Part shown: positions 6,033 to 12,173 of the stretch, one piece after another
Position numbering within the stretch: the stretch's first letter is position 1
Layout of the letters: every line of letters starts with the position of its first letter
Source of the DNA: JAUQQI01 sp042408785
GTDB lineage: Bacteria; Chloroflexota; Dehalococcoidia; JAUQQI01
Length of the DNA stretch: 12,452 nt
Direction: 5' to 3'
Assembly (NCBI GenBank): GCA_042408785.1
Contig: JBHOQU010000053.1
Span: 1 to 12,452, forward strand
Program-made: the position numbers and the translations under genes
The notes under the pieces: generated by a model
The model's database searches: none
The model's input: the letters and a program-made list of their open reading frames with translations, nothing else
What the model was told of the DNA's origin: nothing

Positions 6033-6610
6033 TCGTCGGTGCGGTTCTGGCCGCGGGGGTGGGGAGCCGGCTGGGCCGGCCGAAGGCCCTCCTCGACTGG
6101 CACGGCCGGCCGCTGGTCCGCCACCTGGCCGAGGTGGCCCTCCGGTCGGGCCTCGACCGGGTTATCGTGGTGGTCGGGCCCCAGGCCGAGGAGGTGCGCC
6201 GGGCCCTTCAGGGGTTGCCCGTCGACCTGGTTTACAACTACTATTTCGGCCTGGGTCAGAGCACGTCGGTCCAGGCCGCCCTGGGGGCCCTTCCCCCCGG
6301 CACCGAAGCGGTGGTCTTTCTGCTGGTCGACCAGCCCTTTATTTCCCCGGAGCTGGTCCGTTCGGTGGTGGAGGCTTACCGCCGGACGGGCCGGCCTATC
6401 GTCCTGCCCCAGGCCCCCGGCCGGCCGGGCAACCCCGTCCTCTTCGGCCGGCCCCTTTTCGCCGAGCTGCTGGGCCTGCGGGGGGACCGGGGCGGGCGGG
6501 TGCTGGTCCAGCGTTACGCCGACCGGGTGGCCGCCGTGCCCGTGGCCTCCGACGAGGTCTTCCTGGATATCGACACCTGGGAGGACTATCGGGCCGCCCG
6601 GGCCCTTTAG
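6029..6610 (+). CDS. mocA: MobA/MocA-like molybdenum cofactor cytidylyltransferase
   Basis: The product is 193 residues starting with GTG 6029, which overlaps the xdhC stop by 4 nt. It has the nucleotidyltransferase signature AVLAAGVGSRLGRPKALL (about 4-21), the GLGQSTSVQAAL loop, LLVDQPFI with the metal-binding Asp, GRPGNPVLFGRPLFAELLGLRGDRGGRVL, and the closing FLDIDTWEDY. This pattern fits MocA, which adds CMP to molybdopterin to give the cytosine dinucleotide cofactor used by CO dehydrogenase and related hydroxylases. MobA (GMP addition) is less likely given the xdhC/cox context. It is the last gene of the operon, and its TAG overlaps the stop codon of the converging ubiA-type gene. Confidence 0.88.
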   Translation: MIVGAVLAAGVGSRLGRPKALLDWHGRPLVRHLAEVALRSGLDRVIVVVGPQAEEVRRALQGLPVDLVYNYYFGLGQSTSVQAALGALPPGTEAVVFLLVDQPFISPELVRSVVEAYRRTGRPIVLPQAPGRPGNPVLFGRPLFAELLGLRGDRGGRVLVQRYADRVAAVPVASDEVFLDIDTWEDYRAARAL

Positions 6611-7524
6611 CTCCCCCTGAAAACGTACAGGATGACGAGGGAGCTTACGAGCCAGAGGGCTACCGCGGCCAGGAGGGGGCGGTCGGAGAGGAGGGCCTCT
6701 TCGGGGCTGCCCCCCAGGTTCCGCTGGTGGATCAGGTAGAAATACCGGAGAACCCCGTACAGGACCAGCGGGATGGTGAGCATCATCGCCTTGTTCCGGG
6801 GCAGCGTCTCGGCCGTGAAGGTGTACAGGGAGTAGGCCACCACCGTGGCGGTGGCCACCACCACGAGGATCTGGTCCAGGAGGGGCACGCTGTACTCGTC
6901 CAGGCTGGGCCGGTGCCTGCCGGCATTGTTTTCCAGCAGGAGGAGCTCGTGGCGGCGCTTGCCGAAGCCCAAAAAGAGGGCCCCTAAAACCACACACAGG
7001 TAGAGCCAGGGGGAGACGGGGACGCCGATCACCACCGCCCCGGCCACCGCCCGGATGACGAAGCCGGCGGCGATGGCAAAAACGTCCAAAAGCACCTGGT
7101 GTTTAAGAACCAGGGTGTAAAGCACCATGAGGGCCAGGTAGACAACCTCCAGCAGGCCGAAGAGGGGGCTTAAAAGCACCCCGCCCCCGACGGCGAAGAG
7201 GGCCAGGCCCAGGGCGGCGCCGGCGGCCAGCCTCGGGTTTAGGCGGCCGGCCGCCAGGGGCCGCTTGGCCTTGACGGGATGAAGTCGGTCGCCCGGCAGG
7301 TCCACCAGGTCGTTGAAAAGGTACTGGGCGGCGGTCAGGGCGGAGAAGAGGCCCACGGCCAGCAGGACGGTGGTCACCATCCGGATGAGTTCCGGCCAGT
7401 TGGTGGGGTGCCAGTACAGGTTAACCGAGAAGACCAGGGGCAGGACAAGCACCCCGTTCTTGAGCCACTGCTTGGGACGGGTGGAGACCACCAGTTCGGC
7501 CAGCCAGCCGGGTCCAGTCCGCAT
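6607..7524 (-). CDS. UbiA-family prenyltransferase, decaprenyl-phosphate phosphoribosyltransferase-like
   Basis: From ATG 7524 the product is 305 residues, with about nine hydrophobic membrane segments. The N-terminus STRPKQWLKNGVLVLPLVFS is typical of the DPPR-synthase branch. The first Asp-rich motif is NDLVDLPGDRLHP (71-83), followed by KRPLAAG. The region LDVFAIAAGFVIRAVAG and SPWL, then GFGKRRHEL, fit the same branch. In mycobacteria this enzyme transfers phosphoribose from PRPP to a polyprenyl phosphate for cell-envelope arabinan; in other phyla the sugar acceptor pathway is less clear, so the product here is inferred. The open frame extends upstream to 7668, but that part overlaps the zinc-ribbon gene in another frame and is not membrane-protein-like. 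It converges on mocA with a 4-nt overlap and no room for a terminator between them. Confidence 0.87.
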   Translation of the reverse strand: MRTGPGWLAELVVSTRPKQWLKNGVLVLPLVFSVNLYWHPTNWPELIRMVTTVLLAVGLFSALTAAQYLFNDLVDLPGDRLHPVKAKRPLAAGRLNPRLAAGAALGLALFAVGGGVLLSPLFGLLEVVYLALMVLYTLVLKHQVLLDVFAIAAGFVIRAVAGAVVIGVPVSPWLYLCVVLGALFLGFGKRRHELLLLENNAGRHRPSLDEYSVPLLDQILVVVATATVVAYSLYTFTAETLPRNKAMMLTIPLVLYGVLRYFYLIHQRNLGGSPEEALLSDRPLLAAVALWLVSSLVILYVFRGS

Positions 7525-7532
7525 TTCACACG

Positions 7533-7538
7533 ATATTA
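7533..7538 (-). promoter_or_regulatory. Possible -10 box for a near-leaderless ubiA-type transcript
   Basis: On the minus strand TAATAT stands 8 nt before the ATG at 7524, in an 82-nt gap that otherwise is almost pure GC. No Shine-Dalgarno sequence precedes this ATG. The spacing would put the transcription start at or within a base or two of the ATG, which suggests a leaderless message. No -35 hexamer is apparent. Read-through from the upstream operon is the alternative. Confidence 0.3.
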
Positions 7539-7606
7539 CCCCAGCGGCCGGCGGCCGGACAACAGCCGGAAGAGCCGACCGGGGCCGAGGGGCCTGCTTT
7601 CCAAGG

Positions 7607-8314
7607 TTAGGCCGGGGGAATGACCAGGATGCGGCCGCAGGTGCCGCACCGCACCAGACCCTGGCCACTTTTGACCTTCTGAAAGTCGGTCACCGGCAGG
7701 ACGACCCGGCAGCCGCCGCACGCCCCCCGCTCCACCACGGCCACGGCCCGGCCGTCCCGGATCTGACGGAGCTGTTCGTAGACGGCCAGGTCCAGCCGGT
7801 CGACCCGGGCCGCAACCTGGGCCCGCTCCCGGCTCAGAGCCTCGAGGCGGGCCCGGAGGGCCTCCCGCTCCTCGGCCAGCTGGGCCTGCTCCTCCCGCCA
7901 GCGGGCCTCCACCTCGGCCAGGTGCTGCCGGGCCTCGGCAAGGTCGGCGGTGGCCCCCTCCAGGGCCAGCATCACCTCCAGCATCTGGTCTTCCAGCTGC
8001 CGCTGGCGGGCCTTGAGGTGGAGCTGCTCCTGGTAGTAGCCGTCCAGCTCCTTCGGGTTGGTTACCTTGCCCGAGTAAAGCTTGTCCTCAAGCTCCCTGA
8101 CCTTGGCGGCCACGTCCTCGATTTCATCTTCGAGGTCCCGCTGGCGCCGCTGAAGCTCCCGCAGCCGCCGCTCCCGCTCGGCCACCTCGGCCCGGGCCTG
8201 TCTGAGGGCCGGGCTTTCGGTGAGGCGGGCCTCCACCTCGGCCAGCCGGGCCCGAAGCTCGTCCAGCTGACTGTCCACCTGTTGGAGCTGGTAGAGGACC
8301 AGTGCCCGGCCCAT
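7607..8314 (-). CDS. Coiled-coil zinc-ribbon protein (DUF164 / C4-type)
   Basis: The product is 235 residues. Residues about 10-185 form a long, heavily charged heptad-type coiled coil, broken by the conserved turn KLYSGKVTNPKELDGYYQE (79-95), the hallmark of this family. The C-terminus is a four-Cys zinc ribbon: C199, C202, C223 and C226 (CGGC and CGTC). Family members such as the Helicobacter HP0958 protein bind RNA or assist flagellar regulation, and others bind nucleic acid in unknown roles, so the job here is unknown. The start ATG 8312-8314 lies 2 nt after the stop of the upstream peptidase gene, indicating co-transcription. An 82-nt gap separates it from the ubiA-type gene downstream. 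Confidence 0.88.
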   Translation of the reverse strand: MGRALVLYQLQQVDSQLDELRARLAEVEARLTESPALRQARAEVAERERRLRELQRRQRDLEDEIEDVAAKVRELEDKLYSGKVTNPKELDGYYQEQLHLKARQRQLEDQMLEVMLALEGATADLAEARQHLAEVEARWREEQAQLAEEREALRARLEALSRERAQVAARVDRLDLAVYEQLRQIRDGRAVAVVERGACGGCRVVLPVTDFQKVKSGQGLVRCGTCGRILVIPPA

Positions 8315-8316
8315 CC

Positions 8317-10236
8317 CTACCTCGGTTCCAGGGTCAGTTGAAAGGCGGCCGGCTGGGTTGCATCGGGAGTCAGGCCGGCCACGACCACCACCACCCGGTC
8401 GAAGTCGCGACCCAGCCCCTCAATAAGATACTCGCCCCGGTTGGCCGCGTCCAGGGGGACCGGTTCGACGGTTACCTCCCGACCGAGCTTGACGACCCGG
8501 ACGCCGAACCGCTGGGGCAGCCGGTTATCCGTCCGCACAAAGCCCCGGGCCTCCCACCCGCGGTCGCCTTCGGCGTCGTCGAAAAAGCCGACCTCAGGGA
8601 TGCTGATGTCGTCAAGGGCGAAGCCGTCCAGGTTCACGGCGTCGTCATTCACCTGCTCGAACCGGATGAGCACCTTCCGGCCGGCAAAGGGGGTCAGGTC
8701 CACCGCCTCCTCCACCCATTCCGGGGCCGGGCCCCCGCCGCTGCGGCCGGTGTAGCCGGGGCCGAAGCTGTGGCCGAAGGGGTCATCGGCCCGGGAGAAA
8801 CGGCCCGAAAGAACCTGCCAACTTTGGCCGCCGTCGGCCGAGGCCTCCACGTAGGCGTAATCCCACCCCGACTCCAGGGCCCACCAGGCCCGGAACCGGA
8901 GGGTCGCCCGGTCGACCCCAGAAAGGTCGAACTCCCGGGTCAGGGTCGAGTCGATGTTGTCGCCCCGGTTCCCCCACCAGAAGTGGGAGCCGCTGGGGGC
9001 CCGGGTCGGGATGAGCGGCGTTTCCGCCGCCCCGCTGAAAACCAGCCGGTAATTGCCCGGTGACGAAATCTCAAAGTACCTGGCCCCCAGCTGACTGACC
9101 CGCCCGTGGTATGTGTCGCCGGGGGCGAGGCGGGTTACGGTCCGGACCCCGGCGTCGTAGTCGGGGTAGCCGTACCGGTCGTCCCGGCGGCCCAGCAGGT
9201 TGGCCACGGTCCAGTCCAGGAAGACCCCATCGAAGTCGACCCCGAAGGGCCGGAGGTAGGCGTTGATTCCGGCGATGCCCCGGCCGCCCTCGCGCATGTA
9301 GTCGATAATGCGGCCGAAGCCGCCGTAGTGGCCGAACAGGTAGCGGAAGAACAGATAGGCGGCCCCGTAGTTGCGGCCGGCGGCCGAGGGCTGTTCCGGC
9401 CAGGCGTTAAGCTGGACGTCGGGGTCGGCCAGGAAGGCCTCGGCGGAGCGGGGCCGGAAACCGGCCAGGAAGGAGCCGAGCTCGGCCAGGCCCTCCTGAA
9501 TCCAGCCGTCCTCCGCCCGGTGTTCGTTGAACTGGACGGCGTGGGTGAACTCGTGGGCCAGCACGCTTAAATAGGCCTGCGCGCCGGGCCGCAAAGCTTC
9601 TATGTTGACATAAAACATCGTCCGTTCGTTGCTGTAGCGGTTGATGAATTTGGGGTAGCCGTCGGCGGCGCTGAAGTAGCCGGCAACCCCGGGAATCCGG
9701 GCGTGGAGGATGGTGAGCCGGGGGTCCCCGTTCAGGCCTGGGGAGGGCTCGCTGCCGAAATACCGGCGGATGACCGGGTAGACCCGCTCCTCAAAGTCCC
9801 GGGCCGCCTGCTCGACGACGCCCTGGTCGATGGGTACCGATTCGTCGAAGTAGAAGAGGGTGTGGGCGCCGGCGTAGCGGAGGACGGCCGTCACGGTGAA
9901 GGGGGTGTAGGTGTTCAGGTCCATCGCCCAGAAGACTTCCCGGTCGCCCACCTGGTGCCCCGGTGGGGCGGGGCTGCCGCCCCCGACTGGTGGCAGTCCG
10001 CCGGAGCGGAGGCGTCGGGTCAGGTCGTAAAGGTCCCGGTTGGGCGGGGTGGGGATGGGTTGATAGGCCGGCGGGAACGTCGGCGCCGGGGTGGCGGTCG
10101 GCTGGGCCGGGACGCCGGTGGGGGTTCGGCCGGCGGGCCGGAGGGACAGCAGGACCAGAAAGGCGACGATGAGGACCAGGCCGGCCCCGCCAAGGGCCGC
10201 CGCCAGGAGCGGAAGCCGACGACCCCGGCCGTTCAT
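8317..10236 (-). CDS. Membrane-anchored zinc metallopeptidase with immune-inhibitor-A-like C-terminal domain
   Basis: The product is 639 residues. A basic N-terminus is followed by one hydrophobic segment (about 8-31, no clear cleavage site) and a Pro/Thr-rich linker (about 35-65), so it is probably anchored outside the membrane. The catalytic domain (about 100-350) has HEFTH (228-232) and GWIQEGLAE with E248 as the likely third zinc ligand, a gluzincin-like HEXXH-E arrangement. Residues about 415-560 form a beta-rich module (SHFWWGNRGDNIDSTL, FRAWWALESGWDYAYVEAS, GWEARGF) like the MAM-like region of immune inhibitor A (M6) peptidases. A short beta domain closes the protein. M6 is not proven; a peptidase-MA-type family is an alternative for the core. 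The ATG overlaps the punA-type stop (ATGA), implying translational coupling. Confidence 0.82.
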   Translation of the reverse strand: MNGRGRRLPLLAAALGGAGLVLIVAFLVLLSLRPAGRTPTGVPAQPTATPAPTFPPAYQPIPTPPNRDLYDLTRRLRSGGLPPVGGGSPAPPGHQVGDREVFWAMDLNTYTPFTVTAVLRYAGAHTLFYFDESVPIDQGVVEQAARDFEERVYPVIRRYFGSEPSPGLNGDPRLTILHARIPGVAGYFSAADGYPKFINRYSNERTMFYVNIEALRPGAQAYLSVLAHEFTHAVQFNEHRAEDGWIQEGLAELGSFLAGFRPRSAEAFLADPDVQLNAWPEQPSAAGRNYGAAYLFFRYLFGHYGGFGRIIDYMREGGRGIAGINAYLRPFGVDFDGVFLDWTVANLLGRRDDRYGYPDYDAGVRTVTRLAPGDTYHGRVSQLGARYFEISSPGNYRLVFSGAAETPLIPTRAPSGSHFWWGNRGDNIDSTLTREFDLSGVDRATLRFRAWWALESGWDYAYVEASADGGQSWQVLSGRFSRADDPFGHSFGPGYTGRSGGGPAPEWVEEAVDLTPFAGRKVLIRFEQVNDDAVNLDGFALDDISIPEVGFFDDAEGDRGWEARGFVRTDNRLPQRFGVRVVKLGREVTVEPVPLDAANRGEYLIEGLGRDFDRVVVVVAGLTPDATQPAAFQLTLEPR

Positions 10237-11069
10237 TGGAGCAGGCCGATTACCCGCCGCACCAGCGCCTTAAGGCGGGGGAGGATGGCGGCGCCGGCAA
10301 GCAGGACCTCGGCGTGGGTCGGCCCGGCGGCGGCCTCGCCCCAGACGTTGGTGATGGCGGCGATGCCCAGCACCTCCAGCCCCATCTGCCGGGCGGCCAC
10401 CACCTCCGGGGCGGTGCTCATCCCAACCGCATCCGCACCCAGGGCCCGGAGCATCCGGACCTCCGCCGGCGTCTCGTAGGAGGGGCCGCCGACCATGGCG
10501 TACACCCCTTCCCGGACCGGGAACCCGGCCTCGGCGGCCGCCCGCCGGGCCAGGGCCCGGAGCCGGGGCGAGTAGGCATCCACCATCCCCGGAAACCTCG
10601 GCCCCCACTCCGGCACGTCGGGTCCCCGCAGGGGGTTAAAGCCCGCCAGGCCCGGCAGGTTAATGTGGTCGGCGATGAGCATCAGGTCCCCGACCCGGAA
10701 CGCGGGATTCAGGCCCCCGGCGGCGTTGGTCACAATGAGCACCCGCACCCCCAGGAGGCCGTAGACCCGGACGTTGAAGGCCACCTGGGCCGGGGAATAG
10801 CCTTCGTAGAGGTGGACCCGGCCGGTCTGGACGGCGACGACCTGTCCCCCGAGGCGGCCGACCCAGAGCTCCCGGCCGTGGCCCTGGACGGTGGGGACCG
10901 GCCAGCCGGGCACCTCGGTGACCTCAATTCGGGCCGGCGCCTCGACCTCGGCGGCCAGGTCGGCCAGACCGCTCCCGGCGATGACGGCGACCCGGGGCGG
11001 TTCGGCCAGCCGGCGGCGCAGGAACTCCGCCGCCTCCGCCACCTCCTCAGGCCGGATTGCCCTCGGCAT
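10233..11069 (-). CDS. punA: Purine-nucleoside phosphorylase, type I
   Basis: The product is 278 residues, normal for trimeric PNPs. Visible motifs include the phosphate loop VIAGSGLADLA (about 29-39), VQGHGRELWVG, VQTGRVHLYEGYSP, VTNAAGGLNP, the base-site stretch GGPSYETPAEVRML, GADAVGMSTAPEVVAAR, and AITNVWG with the purine-contacting Asn. The enzyme splits purine ribo- and deoxyribonucleosides with phosphate for salvage. The YETPAE and ITN motifs favour PNP over methylthioadenosine phosphorylase. ATG 11067-11069 lies inside the end of the xerD-like gene (23-nt overlap), and the stop overlaps the peptidase start, so it is part of a tight operon. Confidence 0.93.
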   Translation of the reverse strand: MPRAIRPEEVAEAAEFLRRRLAEPPRVAVIAGSGLADLAAEVEAPARIEVTEVPGWPVPTVQGHGRELWVGRLGGQVVAVQTGRVHLYEGYSPAQVAFNVRVYGLLGVRVLIVTNAAGGLNPAFRVGDLMLIADHINLPGLAGFNPLRGPDVPEWGPRFPGMVDAYSPRLRALARRAAAEAGFPVREGVYAMVGGPSYETPAEVRMLRALGADAVGMSTAPEVVAARQMGLEVLGIAAITNVWGEAAAGPTHAEVLLAGAAILPRLKALVRRVIGLLQ

Positions 11070-11952
11070 CGCTGCCCTGGGTCTGGAGCTGGCGCAGCCG
11101 CTCGTAGACCTGGGTGGTGGCGATGGAGACGTGGCCGAGCATCTTCTGGACGGACTCGATGTCGGCGCCGCTCAGGAGGGTGTGGGCGGCGAAGGTGTGC
11201 CGGAACGTGTGGGGGGTGATGGGCCGGGTAATGTTGGCCTCCCGGGCGTAGGCCTTCACGATGAGCCAGAAGCCCTGGCGGGTGAGGCGCTCCCCCCGGC
11301 GGCTGACAAAAAGGGCCCTTTCGGCCAGGTCGCGGACGAGCAGGGGCCGGGCGTTGTGGATGTACTCTTCCAGGGCCTCGAAGGCCCGCTTGGGGAGGGG
11401 GAAGACCCGCTCCCGCCGGTTGCGGCCCATGCACCGGACCGACTCATCCATGAGGTTGACGTCGTCGATGTTCAGGGCGATGAGCTCGCTCACCCGCATG
11501 CCGGTCGCGTAGAGAAGCTCCAGCATGGCCCGGTCCCGCTTGGCCTCAGGGGTCCGGCGGCGGGCCGGGGCGGTCAGGAGGGCCTCCACCTCGCCGGGGG
11601 TGAGGGTCTGGGGAAGGTTGCGGGCAACCTTAAGGCCGTCCACCTCCTCGGTGGGGTCGGCCGCCACGATGCCCCGGCGCCGCAGGTACCTGAAGAAGGA
11701 GCGGACCGCGGCCAGCTTGCGGGCCAAAGTGGCGGGGGCGTAGTTGTGCTCCTTAAGGTGGAGGATGAAGTCGACGATGGCCGATTTGGTTACCACCGGC
11801 CAGAGCTCCGCCGGCTCTTCCTGCGGGGACAGGCGGGCGCCGAGGTAGTCGGCCAGCTGGATGAGGTCGTTGCGGTAGGCAGAAATGGTGTTCTGGGCGT
11901 AGCCTTTCTCGTCGCTTAAATACTGCAGGAACTCCTCAATGCGGGTATCCAC
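11047..11952 (-). CDS. xerD: Tyrosine recombinase, XerC/XerD family
   Basis: I start it at GTG 11950-11952, which has GGAGG five nt upstream, rather than the GTG 12 nt earlier, which has none. The product is 301 residues, the usual Xer length. The N-terminal SAM-like core-binding domain (about 1-95) has FLQYLSDEKGYAQNTISAY and RKLAAVRSFFRYL. The catalytic domain keeps R153 (GMRVSE), H248 and R251 (PHTFRH), H274 (LGHVS) and the nucleophile Y283 (QVYERL). The beta-hairpin Lys (K172 in E. coli XerD, 24 residues after the first Arg) is Arg here (R177, in MGRNRRER). Xer proteins resolve chromosome dimers at dif, while related enzymes move integrative elements. Being first in a housekeeping-type operon favours a Xer role, but a mobile-element integrase cannot be excluded given the relics upstream. 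Confidence 0.88.
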   Translation of the reverse strand: MDTRIEEFLQYLSDEKGYAQNTISAYRNDLIQLADYLGARLSPQEEPAELWPVVTKSAIVDFILHLKEHNYAPATLARKLAAVRSFFRYLRRRGIVAADPTEEVDGLKVARNLPQTLTPGEVEALLTAPARRRTPEAKRDRAMLELLYATGMRVSELIALNIDDVNLMDESVRCMGRNRRERVFPLPKRAFEALEEYIHNARPLLVRDLAERALFVSRRGERLTRQGFWLIVKAYAREANITRPITPHTFRHTFAAHTLLSGADIESVQKMLGHVSIATTQVYERLRQLQTQGSDAEGNPA

Positions 11953-11957
11953 GACTG

Positions 11958-11962
11958 CCTCC
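11958..11962 (-). promoter_or_regulatory. Ribosome binding site that sets the xerD start
   Basis: GGAGG on the minus strand lies 5 nt before the GTG at 11952. The longer reading from GTG 11964 would place this site inside the gene and has no such signal of its own, so the shorter protein is preferred. Confidence 0.6.
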
Positions 11963-12000
11963 ACGCTGACAGTTCGGGCGCGACGTTTGTTGCGCCTTGA

Positions 12001-12009
12001 ATTCTAACA
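12001..12009 (-). promoter_or_regulatory. Probable extended -10 promoter of the xerD operon
   Basis: On the minus strand TGTTAGAAT reads as an extended -10 element (TGn plus TAGAAT, 5 of 6 matches to TATAAT). It lies about 48 nt upstream of the GTG start at 11952. No -35 match is seen at the normal distance, as is common with extended -10 promoters. A short inverted repeat, GGCGC/GCGCC (11978-11996), lies in the presumed leader. Confidence 0.4.
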
Positions 12010-12078
12010 TATGTCGAGTAGCCTGCGCAGCGGGGCGGAGAGCCCGGCTCTGCCCCGGTGATGGTGGGGCGAGCATCT

Positions 12079-12102
12079 AGAAAAGGGGCAGCCGCTCCCC
12101 TT
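12079..12102 (-). terminator. Intrinsic terminator, minus-strand direction
   Basis: Read leftward, AAGGGG-AGCGGCTG-CCCCTT forms a 6-bp stem with an 8-nt loop, followed by a TTTTCT tract. It would stop transcription arriving from the transposase relic on the right before it reaches the xerD promoter. The opposite direction has a weaker T-rich tail (ATGCTTGTTTT), so bidirectional function is possible. Confidence 0.5.
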
Positions 12103-12144
12103 ATGCTTGTTTTAGCCAAAACAGCTTAGGGCAGGTGCCCGCCC

Positions 12145-12173
12145 TTGACATAAGCTTGAAAAGCTTATGTCAA
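12145..12173. repeat. Perfect 29-bp palindrome (copy 2)
   Basis: TTGACATAAGCTT (12145-12157), loop GAA and AAGCTTATGTCAA (12161-12173) form a perfect 13-bp inverted repeat. The arms are identical to the core of copy 1 inside tnpB, more than 10 kb away; only the loop differs (GAA against GGTA). It abuts the beginning of a transposase relic and supplies an ATG that opens its frame. No T tract follows on either side. Confidence 0.9.

Noticed and set aside
7313..8341. Plus-strand open frame of 342 codons
   Set aside because: It runs antisense through the ubiA-type and zinc-ribbon genes, both of which have clear motifs; its own translation has none.
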